Source of the DNA: Filobasidium wieringae
Lineage: Eukaryota > Basidiomycota > Tremellomycetes > Filobasidiales > Filobasidiaceae
Direction: 5' to 3'
Length of the DNA stretch: 64,000 bases
Assembly (NCBI GenBank): GCA_001600055.1
Contig: BCIV01000006.1
Coordinates: 62,001-126,000 of the forward strand
Below the pieces are notes generated by a model. It searched no databases. It was not told the DNA's origin and was given only the letters and a program-made list of their open reading frames with translations. Shown here one piece after another: positions 1 to 10,862 of this stretch (within the stretch, counting starts at the first letter, position 1; every line of letters starts with the position of its first letter). A program made the translations under genes and the position numbers.

Positions 1-1868
1 AGTTGCGTTGGGTTTCTTTTCCCAAACATCGGCATGGATTCAAGTGTCCGATCTTGTGCGTCCATGCGGACTTTCGACTTCGGGGCAACTGATTTGATGA
101 TGTTACCTGAAAGAAGGAGGCCTTAAGACATGAGTCGAACGAATGAATCTAAGGCTCACGCACTTCCAGTCCTTTCGACTCTCTTCACATTAGGTTCAGG
201 TGCCCCCGGTAAAAGGGACTAGATAACCCTGTCAGCCAGTACCATCACATTCGCTAATCCGACCTACTTGTACGGTGAAGGTTCTAGATGCATTTGCGTT
301 GGTCAGAGCTTTTGAGATCTCACCCATCACCAGCTCAACAATAGCATCTTCATCTAGAAAGTATACCTAAGCAGCTGATGATATCAGTCGCGAGCGGTTC
401 GCTTCGTGAAATAGGAGAAACTCACTTCTGATTTTGTAGGGTGAACATTCACGTCCACTCTATGAGGTTCAATATCCAGGCTACGAAGAAGATGAGCTCT
501 ATTTAAGCTTATAACAGCATACACTGGCGGGTCTATTTACCTCAGATACACGAACGGGAAAGACCCCTTGGGTAACAGCGCAGTGTAGACAGTCTCGATT
601 GCTCGTTTGAATTTGGTTGATTCCACTAGACGGTCTGGATCCGACAGATGAAAGGGTCAGTGTGTATCGCAGCGCAAATGGGAACTACCTGGCTTACTAT
701 TTATGAACAAAAGCAAAGTCCCCTTTTTCCCGTTGTACCCTGCACCACTTGTATGGCCGTGTATCCTGGTGACCCCGTAAGTATCATTAGCGACAGGTCC
801 GAATTCGAGCAATTCTCGTGATAGGTTGTTTCCGAATAGCAAAGCTATATTATTTACGGCCGACGATCCAGACGATGTCGAGACCTCAGGTTGATTGCTT
901 CCGTGCTTCGTGAGTGAACAGTTACGTGTCAGCCTTTACAACGGACCATTAGGGAATGGACGATATTGAGATTGCTACCTTTTTGCATGTCCATGCCACC
1001 GAAGGGTTGTGCACTGCATACCGGCTTATTACTTCAATGATTTTGTGGTATTCATCAGCAGCTGATCTGAAGCTTCGTCGCCTGGATGGGAGATTGTAGA
1101 AGAGATCTTCCGCCTGTAAAGTCTTCATCAGAGATCTCGACTCTGGGTAAACATTTGTTCAGCGAGTATTTGCATACTGTTATGATTGTACCAAGATTCG
1201 CAGCGGAGGGCTTGGGTTCAGCACTTGCGCCGCCTTTTGTCGCTACTAATTGGCCGTCTTGGTAATAAGCCCTGGAAACGATTCAAGGTGTAAGAATGCC
1301 GGATTGTTCGTTGGCAGGACAGGTAAACAGGAGTTACTACTTACTTCCACCCATTATCTTGCCCTGCAGTCCTCGTTACTACATTCACTCGGCTGACGAA
1401 ACTGATACTGGCCAAAGCCTCTCCACGAAAACCGTACGTGTCCAGAGACCGCAAGTCCGAGAACGCTCTGAGCTTGGATGTCGCAAACCGAGTACACAGA
1501 AGAGGGAGATCGTCTTTCTATGCGAGGGGAAGCATCGTCAAGTGTCATCAGGTGAGTGCTCTCCAGGTATATTGACCGCTGACAAACTCTGATTCCATGT
1601 CCGTTGTCACTTATCACGATGCTCTTCAGTCCTCCTTCTTTGATCATTACCTTGATACTGGTACTTCCCGCATCAAGCGAGTTTTCTAGTAATTCTTTGA
1701 TGGCATTCGACGGCCGATGTATAATCTATGCATATGTTTAAGCTGTCATGAACCTTACCGAGGCGAGCGAGGCCTTACCTCCGCGGCTGCAATCTGGTTC
1801 ACCACATCCTGACTGAGCTGCAGGATTGGTCGAGGACCGGAAACTTCTGGCTCGAGGTCTAATTCCAT
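1..1868 (-). CDS. MLH1: DNA mismatch repair protein Mlh1 (C-terminal part outside window)
   Basis: MutL-family ATPase that pairs with Pms1 or Mlh3 to act after MutS in nuclear mismatch repair. The start is the ATG at 1868; the first exon ends near 1779 with VVNQIAAAE, the classic MutL opening. Exon 2 continues with [19 protein letters not shown], carrying the catalytic Glu and Asn of the GHKL ATP site, followed by IKEGGLK and DNGHGI. The next exon encodes GFRGEALAS, the ATP-lid motif. Further on come [10 protein letters not shown] (about 700), [20 protein letters not shown] (about 600) and [14 protein letters not shown] (about 450), the Mlh1 version of the S5-fold end. This set separates Mlh1 from Pms1. 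Several short GT-AG introns interrupt the gene. The endonuclease and dimerisation part lies beyond position 1. No damage is seen in the visible part. Confidence 0.95.
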
Positions 1869-2152
1869 ATTTCTCGATTTTCAAAGCATAGCGTCAATGA
1901 TGAATCCTATGTGTTTGCTGTGATGCTGCCACGGGCGGTTGCGTAGATCTGCACTCAAAGCACATAACAGTAGTAGTAGTACTATGCAGTCCGAACATAG
2001 GTGCGAGTCCAAAAGTCAACAACCTCGTCTCGTAATCTGTTTCCGGCAATTTACATCCGCCATCAAATCTCTTCAGCTTCGGAATAGCAGTCATCTATCA
2101 GTCAAGTATCCTATGCTTGTTCATTATCGGTAAGTCTATATGCTACATTTCT

Positions 2153-5100
2153 TCATGACAAGATCTCGGTAACAACACCAGCAGCAATGGTCTCGCCCCC
2201 ACGTCTGAGGAGAACCCTTCCCATCTCCTTGTTTGCCGAGGCAGCCTCGAGGGGAATCGAAGGTGCACGCAAAACGGTTCCCTGTGAAGGGGTCCTCAAG
2301 GTGATCTCCACCTGTGCATGTACGCCTTTTTGCAAAACTCTGTTGTCGCATAAATGGTTGTAAGCATCGAATCTCAATGTCTTGCTGTTCTCTATGACTC
2401 GCCTGGGGCTCTTCTTCAAAGTGCTTCCCTTGTCCATTACGCTCAGCAGTTTGGTGATGTTTGCGGGCACGTTGTTAGAGTGGTGGAACAACTCGATTGG
2501 AGTACCAGTGATTATCGGCTGAGATATGTCGAAGACCAAGATCTGGGCGGAGAAAGTGCTAGCTAACGGAACGAGTTCTGGTATAGACAAAGGGCATAAG
2601 ACGTTCCCAATGCTTAAGTTGATTGGATCGATTTGAGCAAGGTAGAGAGTGACGTTCTGTCCAGCCGATGCATATGGTACACTCTCTTCGTCCCTTTCGA
2701 TGGCTGCGGAAAATAAGTGTCAATGACAGATATCATTGGCGATCTCGCTTATCCGTGACTGACTCTTAACTACGGCCGTCTCATCGCCTGGTACCACTCG
2801 CAAACGTTCTCCGACTTGGACTACACCGGAGCACAACCTCCCAGAAACGCCCACACCGGAAGCTACAGCAGTCTGTCCTTTGAAAACGTTCGAGATGGGG
2901 AATCGAAGCGGACTTTCGAGTGGCCTCGGGGGTACCTCTACCTTGTCTGTTTAAAGGGCGAAGTCATTAGTCGTTCTATCAGGGCGATCGCAAATTTGGA
3001 GGCTTTGTACTTACCAAGGATATCTACCAAAGTCGGTCCTGAGTACCAAGCGTCTAACTCAGGACAATCTTCTCGTTGGACTAAGTTGGTTCCCTCCATA
3101 GCTGCAACTGGTACAAAGGTGAGTTTGTTGAGCAAAAAGCCTGCCGATTGCAGGAATGGCTTGAGAGCATCTGCAATGTCATCGAACCGATCTTGAGACC
3201 AATTGACCTGAAGGATTGAGATTCAGTTCTGCACAATACCAGCGCTAAAACAATCAGGCTTACCGCGTCCATCTTGTTGATTCCAACAATAAGTTCCCTT
3301 ACTCCAAGACTGCGCACGAGAAGAGCGTGTTCCCGAGTCTGGCCTCCACGCTCGAATCCTGCTTCGAATTCGCCTGGGGCAGCGTCGACCACCAACAACG
3401 CCATATCTGCTTGACTAGCTCCTGAGATCATGTTAGGAATGAAATCCTGATGGCCTGGCGCATCGAGTAAAGTGAAGCTTCGATTGGGAGTTTCAAAATG
3501 GCTAGTCGCGATATCGATGGTTACCCCTCTGCGACACCGAAGGGTAGAATCAGCTTCATTGGCTTGGTCAGGTTGTAAATGATGTGAACTTACCGATCGC
3601 GCTCGTCTCCTAGAGCATCTAAACCCCAGGCGTAGGCAAAACTAGATTTGCCAACCCTTTGGCTACCTCGCTCGTTAGCGATCTTTTCCTTCTCGCTAAG
3701 CCGGCCAAGATCATAGAGCAATCGTCCCATGAGAGTCGATTTTCCGGCATCGACATGACCTAAAGACGCTCTCGTCAGATTCTGGAAGTCGCAAGCAGGC
3801 TGATTGGATGGGACTTGCCGACGACGACTAGACTGACACCTTTCTTCCCTGCCTCTTCCTCTTTGTGAATCTTCTCGATTAATTCCGCTCGTTTCATGCT
3901 CATGGCGGGAACTGGGGTGTCATCCCTGCTGACTGTAGCACTCTCATCGCTGATGCCCAAAGCTGCCATGTCTGATGCCAGCCCATTAGGAGCTTTCTTG
4001 GTAACAGGTTTGGAACCAGATGCGGTAGCATTTTTCGATGCGGGTGCAGTTTTGGGTTTTGTTTTGTTTGGGGCCGTGTTCGACGTCGGCGTAGATGTAC
4101 CAGTAGAGGGCTTTGATGCTTTGGCTTTTGAGGATTCCGCTGTTAATAGAAAAATACATAGTGTAGAGATAAAAACGGTCAATAAATAGTGGTCGTAAAA
4201 TTGTCGTATTGCGCGTCGCTCGTTCGTAAAGTTTCGTGTCCATGCCATCCCGTCGGTCATTGCCTCTTCGCAAACGTCGTTCCTTCCCTGGCCTTTGTTA
4301 TCAAGTCGTCTGGGCTTGGCTCATCGAATGGGTTTCGGGATTGTTGAATCGCCTCCAGTTGTGTCTCATTAGGTTCTGGGGCGACCAATGCGTCTTTCGG
4401 CCGAGCCGTCAGGATCGAGAAGAATATCGACGGTCCAGCTGAGGTGAATGAGGATCCGTTGCTATTTGTTATGATTGGGAAGACTGGATCGGCCGTGTCT
4501 GTCGAAGGCAGACCGTTCTGAAGGGCTTCGGGGAAAGAGAATAGGGGAGATCGCTCATCTGCCTCCTGCGCATCGATTTCCATATCACTTTGTGATGGAG
4601 GGGCCGCAGCGGTATGCTCTTCCATCGCATTGTCCCGTTCACTTCCAGAGATCTGCGGCGGCTTTTCTCTCGACTCGGCTTCAAGCTTTGCTGCTTTGGC
4701 AGCTGCAACTTTTTGTGCTAGCTTAGACAATGGCTTAGACGCTTCTGGCTGCTTAGTTGCTTCGACTTCCATGGGTTCAGGAGGTGCGGGATTTCTGACC
4801 GGTGTTATCGGTGTACTAGACGAGGGAGTTGCCGAACCAGTCCCGGCAGCTGCAGCTCGCCTCGCAGCGGCAAGTTGTGCCAACTTTGACATGGGTTTAG
4901 ATGTTCCTGTACTTTGAGTAGATTCTGCTGTAGCAACTGGCTGAGTGGAAGAAGAAGTCGTAGTCGCGCTCTTTCTGGACTGTGCAAGGCGTTGTATTGC
5001 GGACAACCCAGAGTCGAGAATGCCTTCTTTCGCTGTTGGAGGAGGACGCTCTCCGCTGGGACGAGTAGGATTCTCAACTCCTGTCAAGGAACGATCAGAA

Positions 5101-5636
5101 CAAGGTCAGCTGAGGACCATCAGATGTGAGTGATAGTTTGCAGTGAGCAGTCTTGAAGAATGCTAACCTTATGTATGTGGAGGCTACGAAGTCTGACCTC
5201 CGTACTTCGCCCTCACGAACGAGCGACGGCTTAACACATCTTTTTGAACACTCTTGACTAACCTTTTGCCCGCTGCGCCTTCAGATAATTGACGGTCTTT
5301 TCGACGTCAAAATAGTAATACCACAAGCTCTCAGAGATTGCCTCATCCGTGAGAGGAGGCTTCATGTCAGCAAGCAGAGGTTTAGCAATTGATAACGACA
5401 ATGCCATTTGACCTGCGAATTGTATGGGTAAGCGAAGAGCGCCATGTCTTAGCAGAGCTCGGTACTAACCTTGCTGCTCCTGAGTCATCCCCACATCTTC
5501 TTCGTCATCCGATGCCATTTCAGCTACAGAGACAGTTCCCGACCGGCATATGTATCATCAATCCTGTTCAAATGGCCTCTTCGAAGCTGTACTTACCATC
5601 CAAATCCAGGTTTCGAACAAATCGGTGACGGGACAT
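2153..5636 (-). CDS. HBS1: Hbs1, ribosome-rescue GTPase of the eRF3/EF-1alpha family
   Basis: Translational GTPase that delivers Dom34/Pelota to stalled ribosomes in no-go and non-stop decay. The start at 5636 gives [13 protein letters not shown], as in other Hbs1 proteins. A short N-terminal domain near 5280-5350 contains [14 protein letters not shown], which is diagnostic of Hbs1 against eRF3. A long Ser/Ala/Pro-rich linker follows (about 5087-3900). The GTPase domain begins with [10 protein letters not shown] and GHVDAGKST, then [21 protein letters not shown] and VGINKMDAV. The C-terminal beta-barrels end at 2153 with GVVTEIL. One intron cuts directly through the P-loop and uses a GC donor (3760-3818). 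It ends 284 bp from the MLH1 start on the same strand. Confidence 0.93.
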
Positions 5637-6459
5637 TCTGAGTGGTCTTAGAACTTGTTTCTGAAGCTTTTGGGTTAATGGTGAGATGCGTAGCTAAACA
5701 ATTCTCTAAGTCTTAAAAGGATACCCCAGAGTATGTAGTATGTGCGTGTAATCTGCTTGAACTTAGGATCAAGCGGGAAAAGTCGATCGAGACGTGAAAG
5801 GGTGATGTCATCAGCTGCTTCGCGAACAATTGGCGCGCTGGCGCATTATCACCAGATTTGTTGGGTCAGGAGTGGGAAATACAGATCGGATTGTTCGCAA
5901 TAATTAGCTCAAAGCTCACAGCGATTATCGGGAGATTGCTGCAGCTGTATGAATCCTAATGCTGGCGTACACCGACCCTTGATATTCTGCTCTTAAGTAT
6001 TGGGAGTTTAAAAGATGTTGCATTAGTCGCCTTTCACACCCAGTGATATATACGTATCGAGGTTGCTAATAAGAACCGGACGAAGGAAGATTCCTGGAAT
6101 GCATCGAACGCGTCGAAAGAGAATCTGTTGGGTCTGGCCTTTTCAGGCTAGGATGAATTTCTGCATTCGACGAGTCTGTTTCTCGCTTCTGCATGAATGA
6201 CCGATACTCAAACCTCCTCCAAAAACAGTTGGTTTGAAGTATAGTTTGCCGGGCGGTTCTGTTCGTGGCGCTGATCCTCAGCCTTAGGGAAAGCATTACG
6301 GATGGACAGTCAAGAATCTTGGGGAATAGAAAGCCTATACACATGCATAATCCCGTTCCATTTATATTCCAGACATCCATAAGTTCCAGATGATACAGCA
6401 GGTAACGGTAAGATGCAAAGCGAGAGACCGGTTCCCAACCACACCAGACGACGACACGT
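5637..6459. other. Intergenic, HBS1 promoter and eL42 3' flank
   Basis: No gene could be supported here. A minus-strand open frame at 6066-6380 has no recognisable motif and a composition unlike the neighbouring proteins. The segment next to 5636 should hold the HBS1 promoter. Confidence 0.4.
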
Positions 6460-7372
6460 CTAGAAGGTCAAGGCGGCACCACGGGTCTTCTTCTCTCCAC
6501 CCAACTCGAAGCTACAGTTTGCACGGTGACATTTGTAAGTTTGACTACTAGCTTGACAAACTGAACTGGTAAGACGTACTGCTTGGTTCGCTTGAGGACG
6601 AGCTGCTTCTTGGCCTTGCAGGAAGAGCACTCCAATCGCAAGACAACCTTCTTGGTCTACAACACCGGACAGAAAAGCAATTAGCTAGAGTATTCGACAA
6701 CTGTTGAGGACGCTTCGTGAGGATGTAGCAGTCCTCGTTGATGTCCGGCTCCATGTGCATAACAACCGGTCCGTGCTATGTGTTTCCCCCACGAGGATTG
6801 TCCATTTGTATGATAGACTTACGGTCTTAGCCTTCTTGTGGAAAACGGGCTTGGTCTGTCCTCCGTAACCACTCTGCTTGCGGTCATATCGCCTCTTTCC
6901 CTGAGCCATCAAGGAGTCCTTTCCCTTCTTGTACTGGGAGACCTTGTGAGGCTGGTGCTTTCGGCAAGCGGAACCTTTGCAGTAAGTCCTTCGGGTCTTG
7001 GGACTGATATCGCAAGCGTTCAGTCTGCTGGCTCAGCAGTGCCAGCTAAGACATTGGAATACTCACACGTTAACCCTGTTGTTCCGATGTAATTCCAACA
7101 ACCCATCGTTTCCGTTCATGCACCAAAGTCCACCATAATAACCATATCAAATTCGATAATTTCCCCATCCAATAGTTATCCCAACGACACCGCCGCAATT
7201 CCGTTCATCCAGGTGTTTCCCGTCCATAGTCCACCCATGATAGTTTCCCACAAAGCATAATTCAAAGCACGTCCCGCGAAAGTTAACCAATTCACCCCAA
7301 AGTAAAAGCCAAAAGAACTCGGTCAGCGTTCTATTTCTCTGTCCTATCTGAATGGAAATCTTGGCCGTACAT
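6460..7372 (-). CDS. RPL42: 60S ribosomal protein eL42 (L36a/L44)
   Basis: Small basic zinc-ribbon protein of the large ribosomal subunit near the E-site. Spliced exons give [19 protein letters not shown], then [46 protein letters not shown] and the last exon [17 protein letters not shown]. The zinc ligands are the two C-x-x-C/C-x4-C pairs. Residue 56 by my count is Pro (KPVF), the ancestral residue associated with cycloheximide sensitivity in yeasts; substitutions there give resistance. No ATG precedes VNV in its exon. The best start is AT at 7371-7372, followed by an intron of about 300 bp beginning gtacgg, whose acceptor supplies the G of ATG. Another long intron lies at 6657-6822. It faces away from the uS13 gene across a shared 1.2 kb promoter region. 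Confidence 0.93.
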
Positions 7373-8596
7373 TTTGCCGGATCAGGTGTCGGTGTCGAGT
7401 TGAGGCGGTGCTGATGGTAGGTCCAGGCCGGATAACGAGCGAATCACTTCTGCCTAACTCAAGTCGATTGTCGGGGTTACACCGCGCGATACGAAAAGGC
7501 GTTGCGCTTCTGCTTGGGGATGGTCGCGCTTGCGGAGGGAGGTTGATTTGACCGCGAGAAGACTAGGCTCTGGGCTCGATATCGTTCGACAATACCCTCT
7601 GCAGTTTGAGGTCTACACAGCCGCTCCTACTATAGTGCCAATGAGGCATCAAGGAAGAGAGTTCGATGACATTGTTATTTGTGGCCGTCGATTTTGCGTG
7701 AAGCCTCTAGGATTGGCAAATTGTCTGCTGCTCCTTGTCACGCAAGTCAGCGAGTATCGCGCGGAACTGCTTTGCCATGAAACACGAGTGATTAGATTTT
7801 GTGACGCTAGCAACGCTTCCATGATTTCAGATATGAAACAAGATAAGTATGTCAGCTGCGACTAGAACTCGGCCATGTTTCCAAATGTACCTTTTTAGAT
7901 CGCTATCATGCCGAGAGACAATCTGTCTATCGTGAACTTTCAGAGTGAATACACGCAGATGCACACACAGCGTCCACTCTTGCATGACACTGCCATAACC
8001 AAACCCTTTTCGCACGATTGATACCCGGAGTGTCACTGTACTTGTGACGCTATCAGGATATCCTGAGTCTGAGCATCAGCTGCCAGTGGCAAATCACAGT
8101 CAGGCATGACTTGAGCTTCGCTGTCGATACAGCGCGAGAGTAGTCTGTCGCATCAGAAAATGGTAGTCATGAACATCGCTCGGATGCGGAGCAAGTACTA
8201 CAGAATATTGACATGCGGAGCCTCTCTTGTCCCGACAATCAGATCGTGAACCGTGTATACTGATGAAACGTTATATCGAAACAAGGGAGAAGATGGAATT
8301 AAGACTGATAACGACTATCTGGTACTAGGATGCTACCTCCTGAAACAGTCTTGCTCGAAGGACTTGCGACTTGATGCCACTTCTAGAATTGCCACCCTAA
8401 CTTAAAGTCGCGTTGCACGTTCTCACGCGTAGGATTGGCTCACAATCAGATCGCAAGCGCAAGCGCTTCAACGTGTCGCCACTCTCTCTCGCTTTTCGTT
8501 TCCCATTGGAGAGTTGACGTTGATTCAAGGCCGTGGATGCCATTGGCAGGTTGTTCCGTGAGACGTTTCCAGCCCGACGACACCAAGACCTTCAAG
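7373..8596. other. Divergent promoter region between two ribosomal protein genes
   Basis: About 1.2 kb separating the eL42 and uS13 starts, which point away from each other. It probably holds both promoters and untranslated leaders. A plus-strand open frame at 7530-7865 (111 codons) shows no family motif, so I did not call it a gene. I see no convincing known ribosomal-gene box. Confidence 0.4.
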
Positions 8597-9371
8597 ATGT
8601 GAGTCCAGAGAATCGCAGGTTTGAAAACCGGCTGCTGATGTAGATCGAAATATAGGTCCAGCGTACTTGCTCCCCCCGAGGTAAGTTGGATCCCGGAGAA
8701 TTGGAATTACACTGGACTGGCCTGCTCACAATTATGGTTTCTAGGCCCACATCTCCTTCCAGCACATTCTTCGTCTCCTCAAGTAGATATCGATTTTACC
8801 CCTGGAAACCTGGCAAAATGCTGATTGCATCCCAATTATAGCACCAACGTTGATGGACGACGCAAGATCATGTTCGCCTTGACCGAGATCAAGGGAGTGG
8901 GTCGACGATACTCCAACTTGGTCTGCAAGAAGGCCGATGTCGATCTCAACAAGCGGTGAGTTGAACTCTCCGGGATGCGGTTGATGGGCCATGACTGAAA
9001 GAATTCTGTTGACTAGTGCCGGAGAGCTCAACTCCGATGAGCTCGAGCGAATCGTTACCATCATGCAGAACCCTGCCCAATTCAAGATCCCCACCTGGTT
9101 CTTGAACAGGAGGAAGGACATCACTGACGGAAAGAACTTGCACGTTGTCTCCAACATTGTTGACCAGAAGTTGCGTGATGACATCGAGAGGTTGAAGAAG
9201 ATCAGGGCCCACAGGTATGTCCAATTCCGTTTGCTGGTCCAGTGAATCGGGTTGAACTGATGGTATGATTGTAGGGGTTTGCGTCACTACTGGCAGCTCC
9301 GTGTCCGTGGACAGCACACCTGTACCACTGGTCGTCGATCTGGCCGAACCGTTGCCGCCAAGAAGAAGTAA
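8597..9371 (+). CDS. RPS18: 40S ribosomal protein uS13 (S18)
   Basis: Component of the small-subunit head that contacts the large subunit and the P-site tRNA. Exons read [78 protein letters not shown], then [15 protein letters not shown] and the basic tail VAAKKK with stop at 9371. These are uS13 signatures and the length, about 155 residues, is normal. Five introns interrupt it. The first coding exon is only AT (8597-8598): the intron starts gtgagt at 8599 and the next exon supplies G of ATG before TCCAGC. Without this split start no ATG precedes the conserved N-terminus. Confidence 0.94.
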
Positions 9372-9837
9372 AAAGCTCTCTCAGTGGTTTCGGGATGTTT
9401 GTCTGTGCGGTTTCGACGTCCATACCTCTGTCTTAGCCTGCAACAGTGGGCGTCGGGTTTCCTTGTATGCAGTAGTCCTGGATCGGATAATGGGATGATA
9501 TGCGCCGGGATGATATAGCAGAACAGGAACATTACCGTCCAACCTCGCAACGTTGGACACAATCAGAGCATACAAGGCCAAACGAAATCGCTCAAGATAC
9601 AAAACGATACAAAAGTCGGAAGAACGGGCGAGAACTGCTGCGTTTACACTGAGAGAGTTCCCTGCGAAGACGATGTGATCATCTCAAGCTGCCTGTCATT
9701 GACTGGCCTCGCTGATCTGCCCTGGCCTTGAGGCTATCCACTGACTGTTGTCTATCTCAACATCGACTGTGTCCGCTAGCTGTGCCCGGGCGATTCAGAG
9801 CACATCCCGAGCTTTATTCTAACGTAATGACATCTGC
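9372..9837. other. Convergent 3' intergenic region
   Basis: Lies between the 3' ends of uS13 (plus) and the ILHELTA protein (minus). Open frames on both strands overlap one another and carry no motif. Nothing further is seen. Confidence 0.4.
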
Positions 9838-10659
9838 TCATTCAGTCGGCGGTATAACTTTGCTCTGCGGCCGAGAAGTTACTCCTGTTCGTGGTCTTCT
9901 CAGCAAACCATGCCATATACTTCGTCGGAATGGCTCAAGACCGTATCGAGTGAATCCAGGTGTCAAACCGATAGATGCTGCAATCCTCAGCGGTAGGATA
10001 GCCTATGAAACAGGTGGGTCAGGATCGTCCACTGTGTTATGGGTATACACCACAACACCCACCTTGACCACGATGTAAGCAGCAACAGCGTTCGCTACTC
10101 CAGCTGCTGCACGAGACTGTTTCGCTGCTGCTGCCGTTTCTAGAGCATGCTCTGGTGAAGCGATGATCTTTTCCTCTTCAGTTTCCTTGCTCATTTTATC
10201 GTAGCCGAAGAGCCCATATCGTCTCGCTACCTTGTCCACTCTCTTCTGACCTTCTGCTAACCAACTTTTGACGTATGCTCCGAGACCGAACTCGTCTGAA
10301 TCCTCTTGGTGAGATGCCCATTGGATGATGGATCCGCCAATCCCTAGAGCTTGGAAGAGGAAGAATATTCCGACGAGTGGAACGATAGCCGTAAGTTCAT
10401 GTAGGATAGCAAAAGAAAGTGCCAGGGACGGCAATGGAAGGCCAGATTTTGTTGAAATTGAGTCCAGGTGTGGAATGTACTTTGCGATTTTGGATTTGGA
10501 GGGAATCGACGGGGGCGCCGTTGAATTATGACGAACGATACGGTGAGTAGTTTGAACCGGCCGGAAGGGCAATCTCGCGATCGTTCTCAAGCCTATTCTG
10601 TTCATTCTCGTGATTGTGCGAGTCTTCGCAACGATTGATGCATGTACTGTTGGAGGCAT
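9838..10659 (-). CDS. Mitochondrial inner-membrane-type protein with the ILHELTAIVP motif
   Basis: Predicted mitochondrial protein of the small fungal family named for its FLILHELTA-type motif (yeast relatives include Ypl041c/Mrx11 and possibly Fmp10). The N-terminus is rich in Arg, Thr and hydroxylated residues with almost no acids (ITRMNRIGLRTIARLPFRP), as in a matrix-targeting signal. A hydrophobic stretch, LALSFAILHELTAIVP, then VGIFFLFQALGIGG, forms one long or two close membrane segments. A second hydrophobic part, GVANAVAAYIVVK, is followed by an intron (gtgggt...tcatag) and a last exon AILPLRIAASIGLTPGF ending at 9838. Without that intron the frame would run on to a stop at 10003 with an uncharacteristic tail. 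It shares a 203 bp divergent promoter with the MCM-binding protein gene. The exact molecular role is not known to me. Confidence 0.75.
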
Positions 10660-10862
10660 GAGTTACTTTAGGGTCAAAACACGAGTTGGAACTAAATAAG
10701 AGCGGTCCCAGAGGTCAGTCGCTCGAGCGTCAACTTGATTAGCAGCGGACACACGTCAAAGTGTAAACAAACATTTTCTGAAGTCTCTCGATAACATCAG
10801 CATGTCATCTCTTCGTCGATCCCCCAATCATTCACTCTGAGCAAGCCAATAAGCCTACAACA

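Noticed and set aside
7530..7865. 111-codon plus-strand frame between the ribosomal genes
   Set aside because: No family motif, and it lies in a divergent promoter region. Its length is within chance at this base composition.
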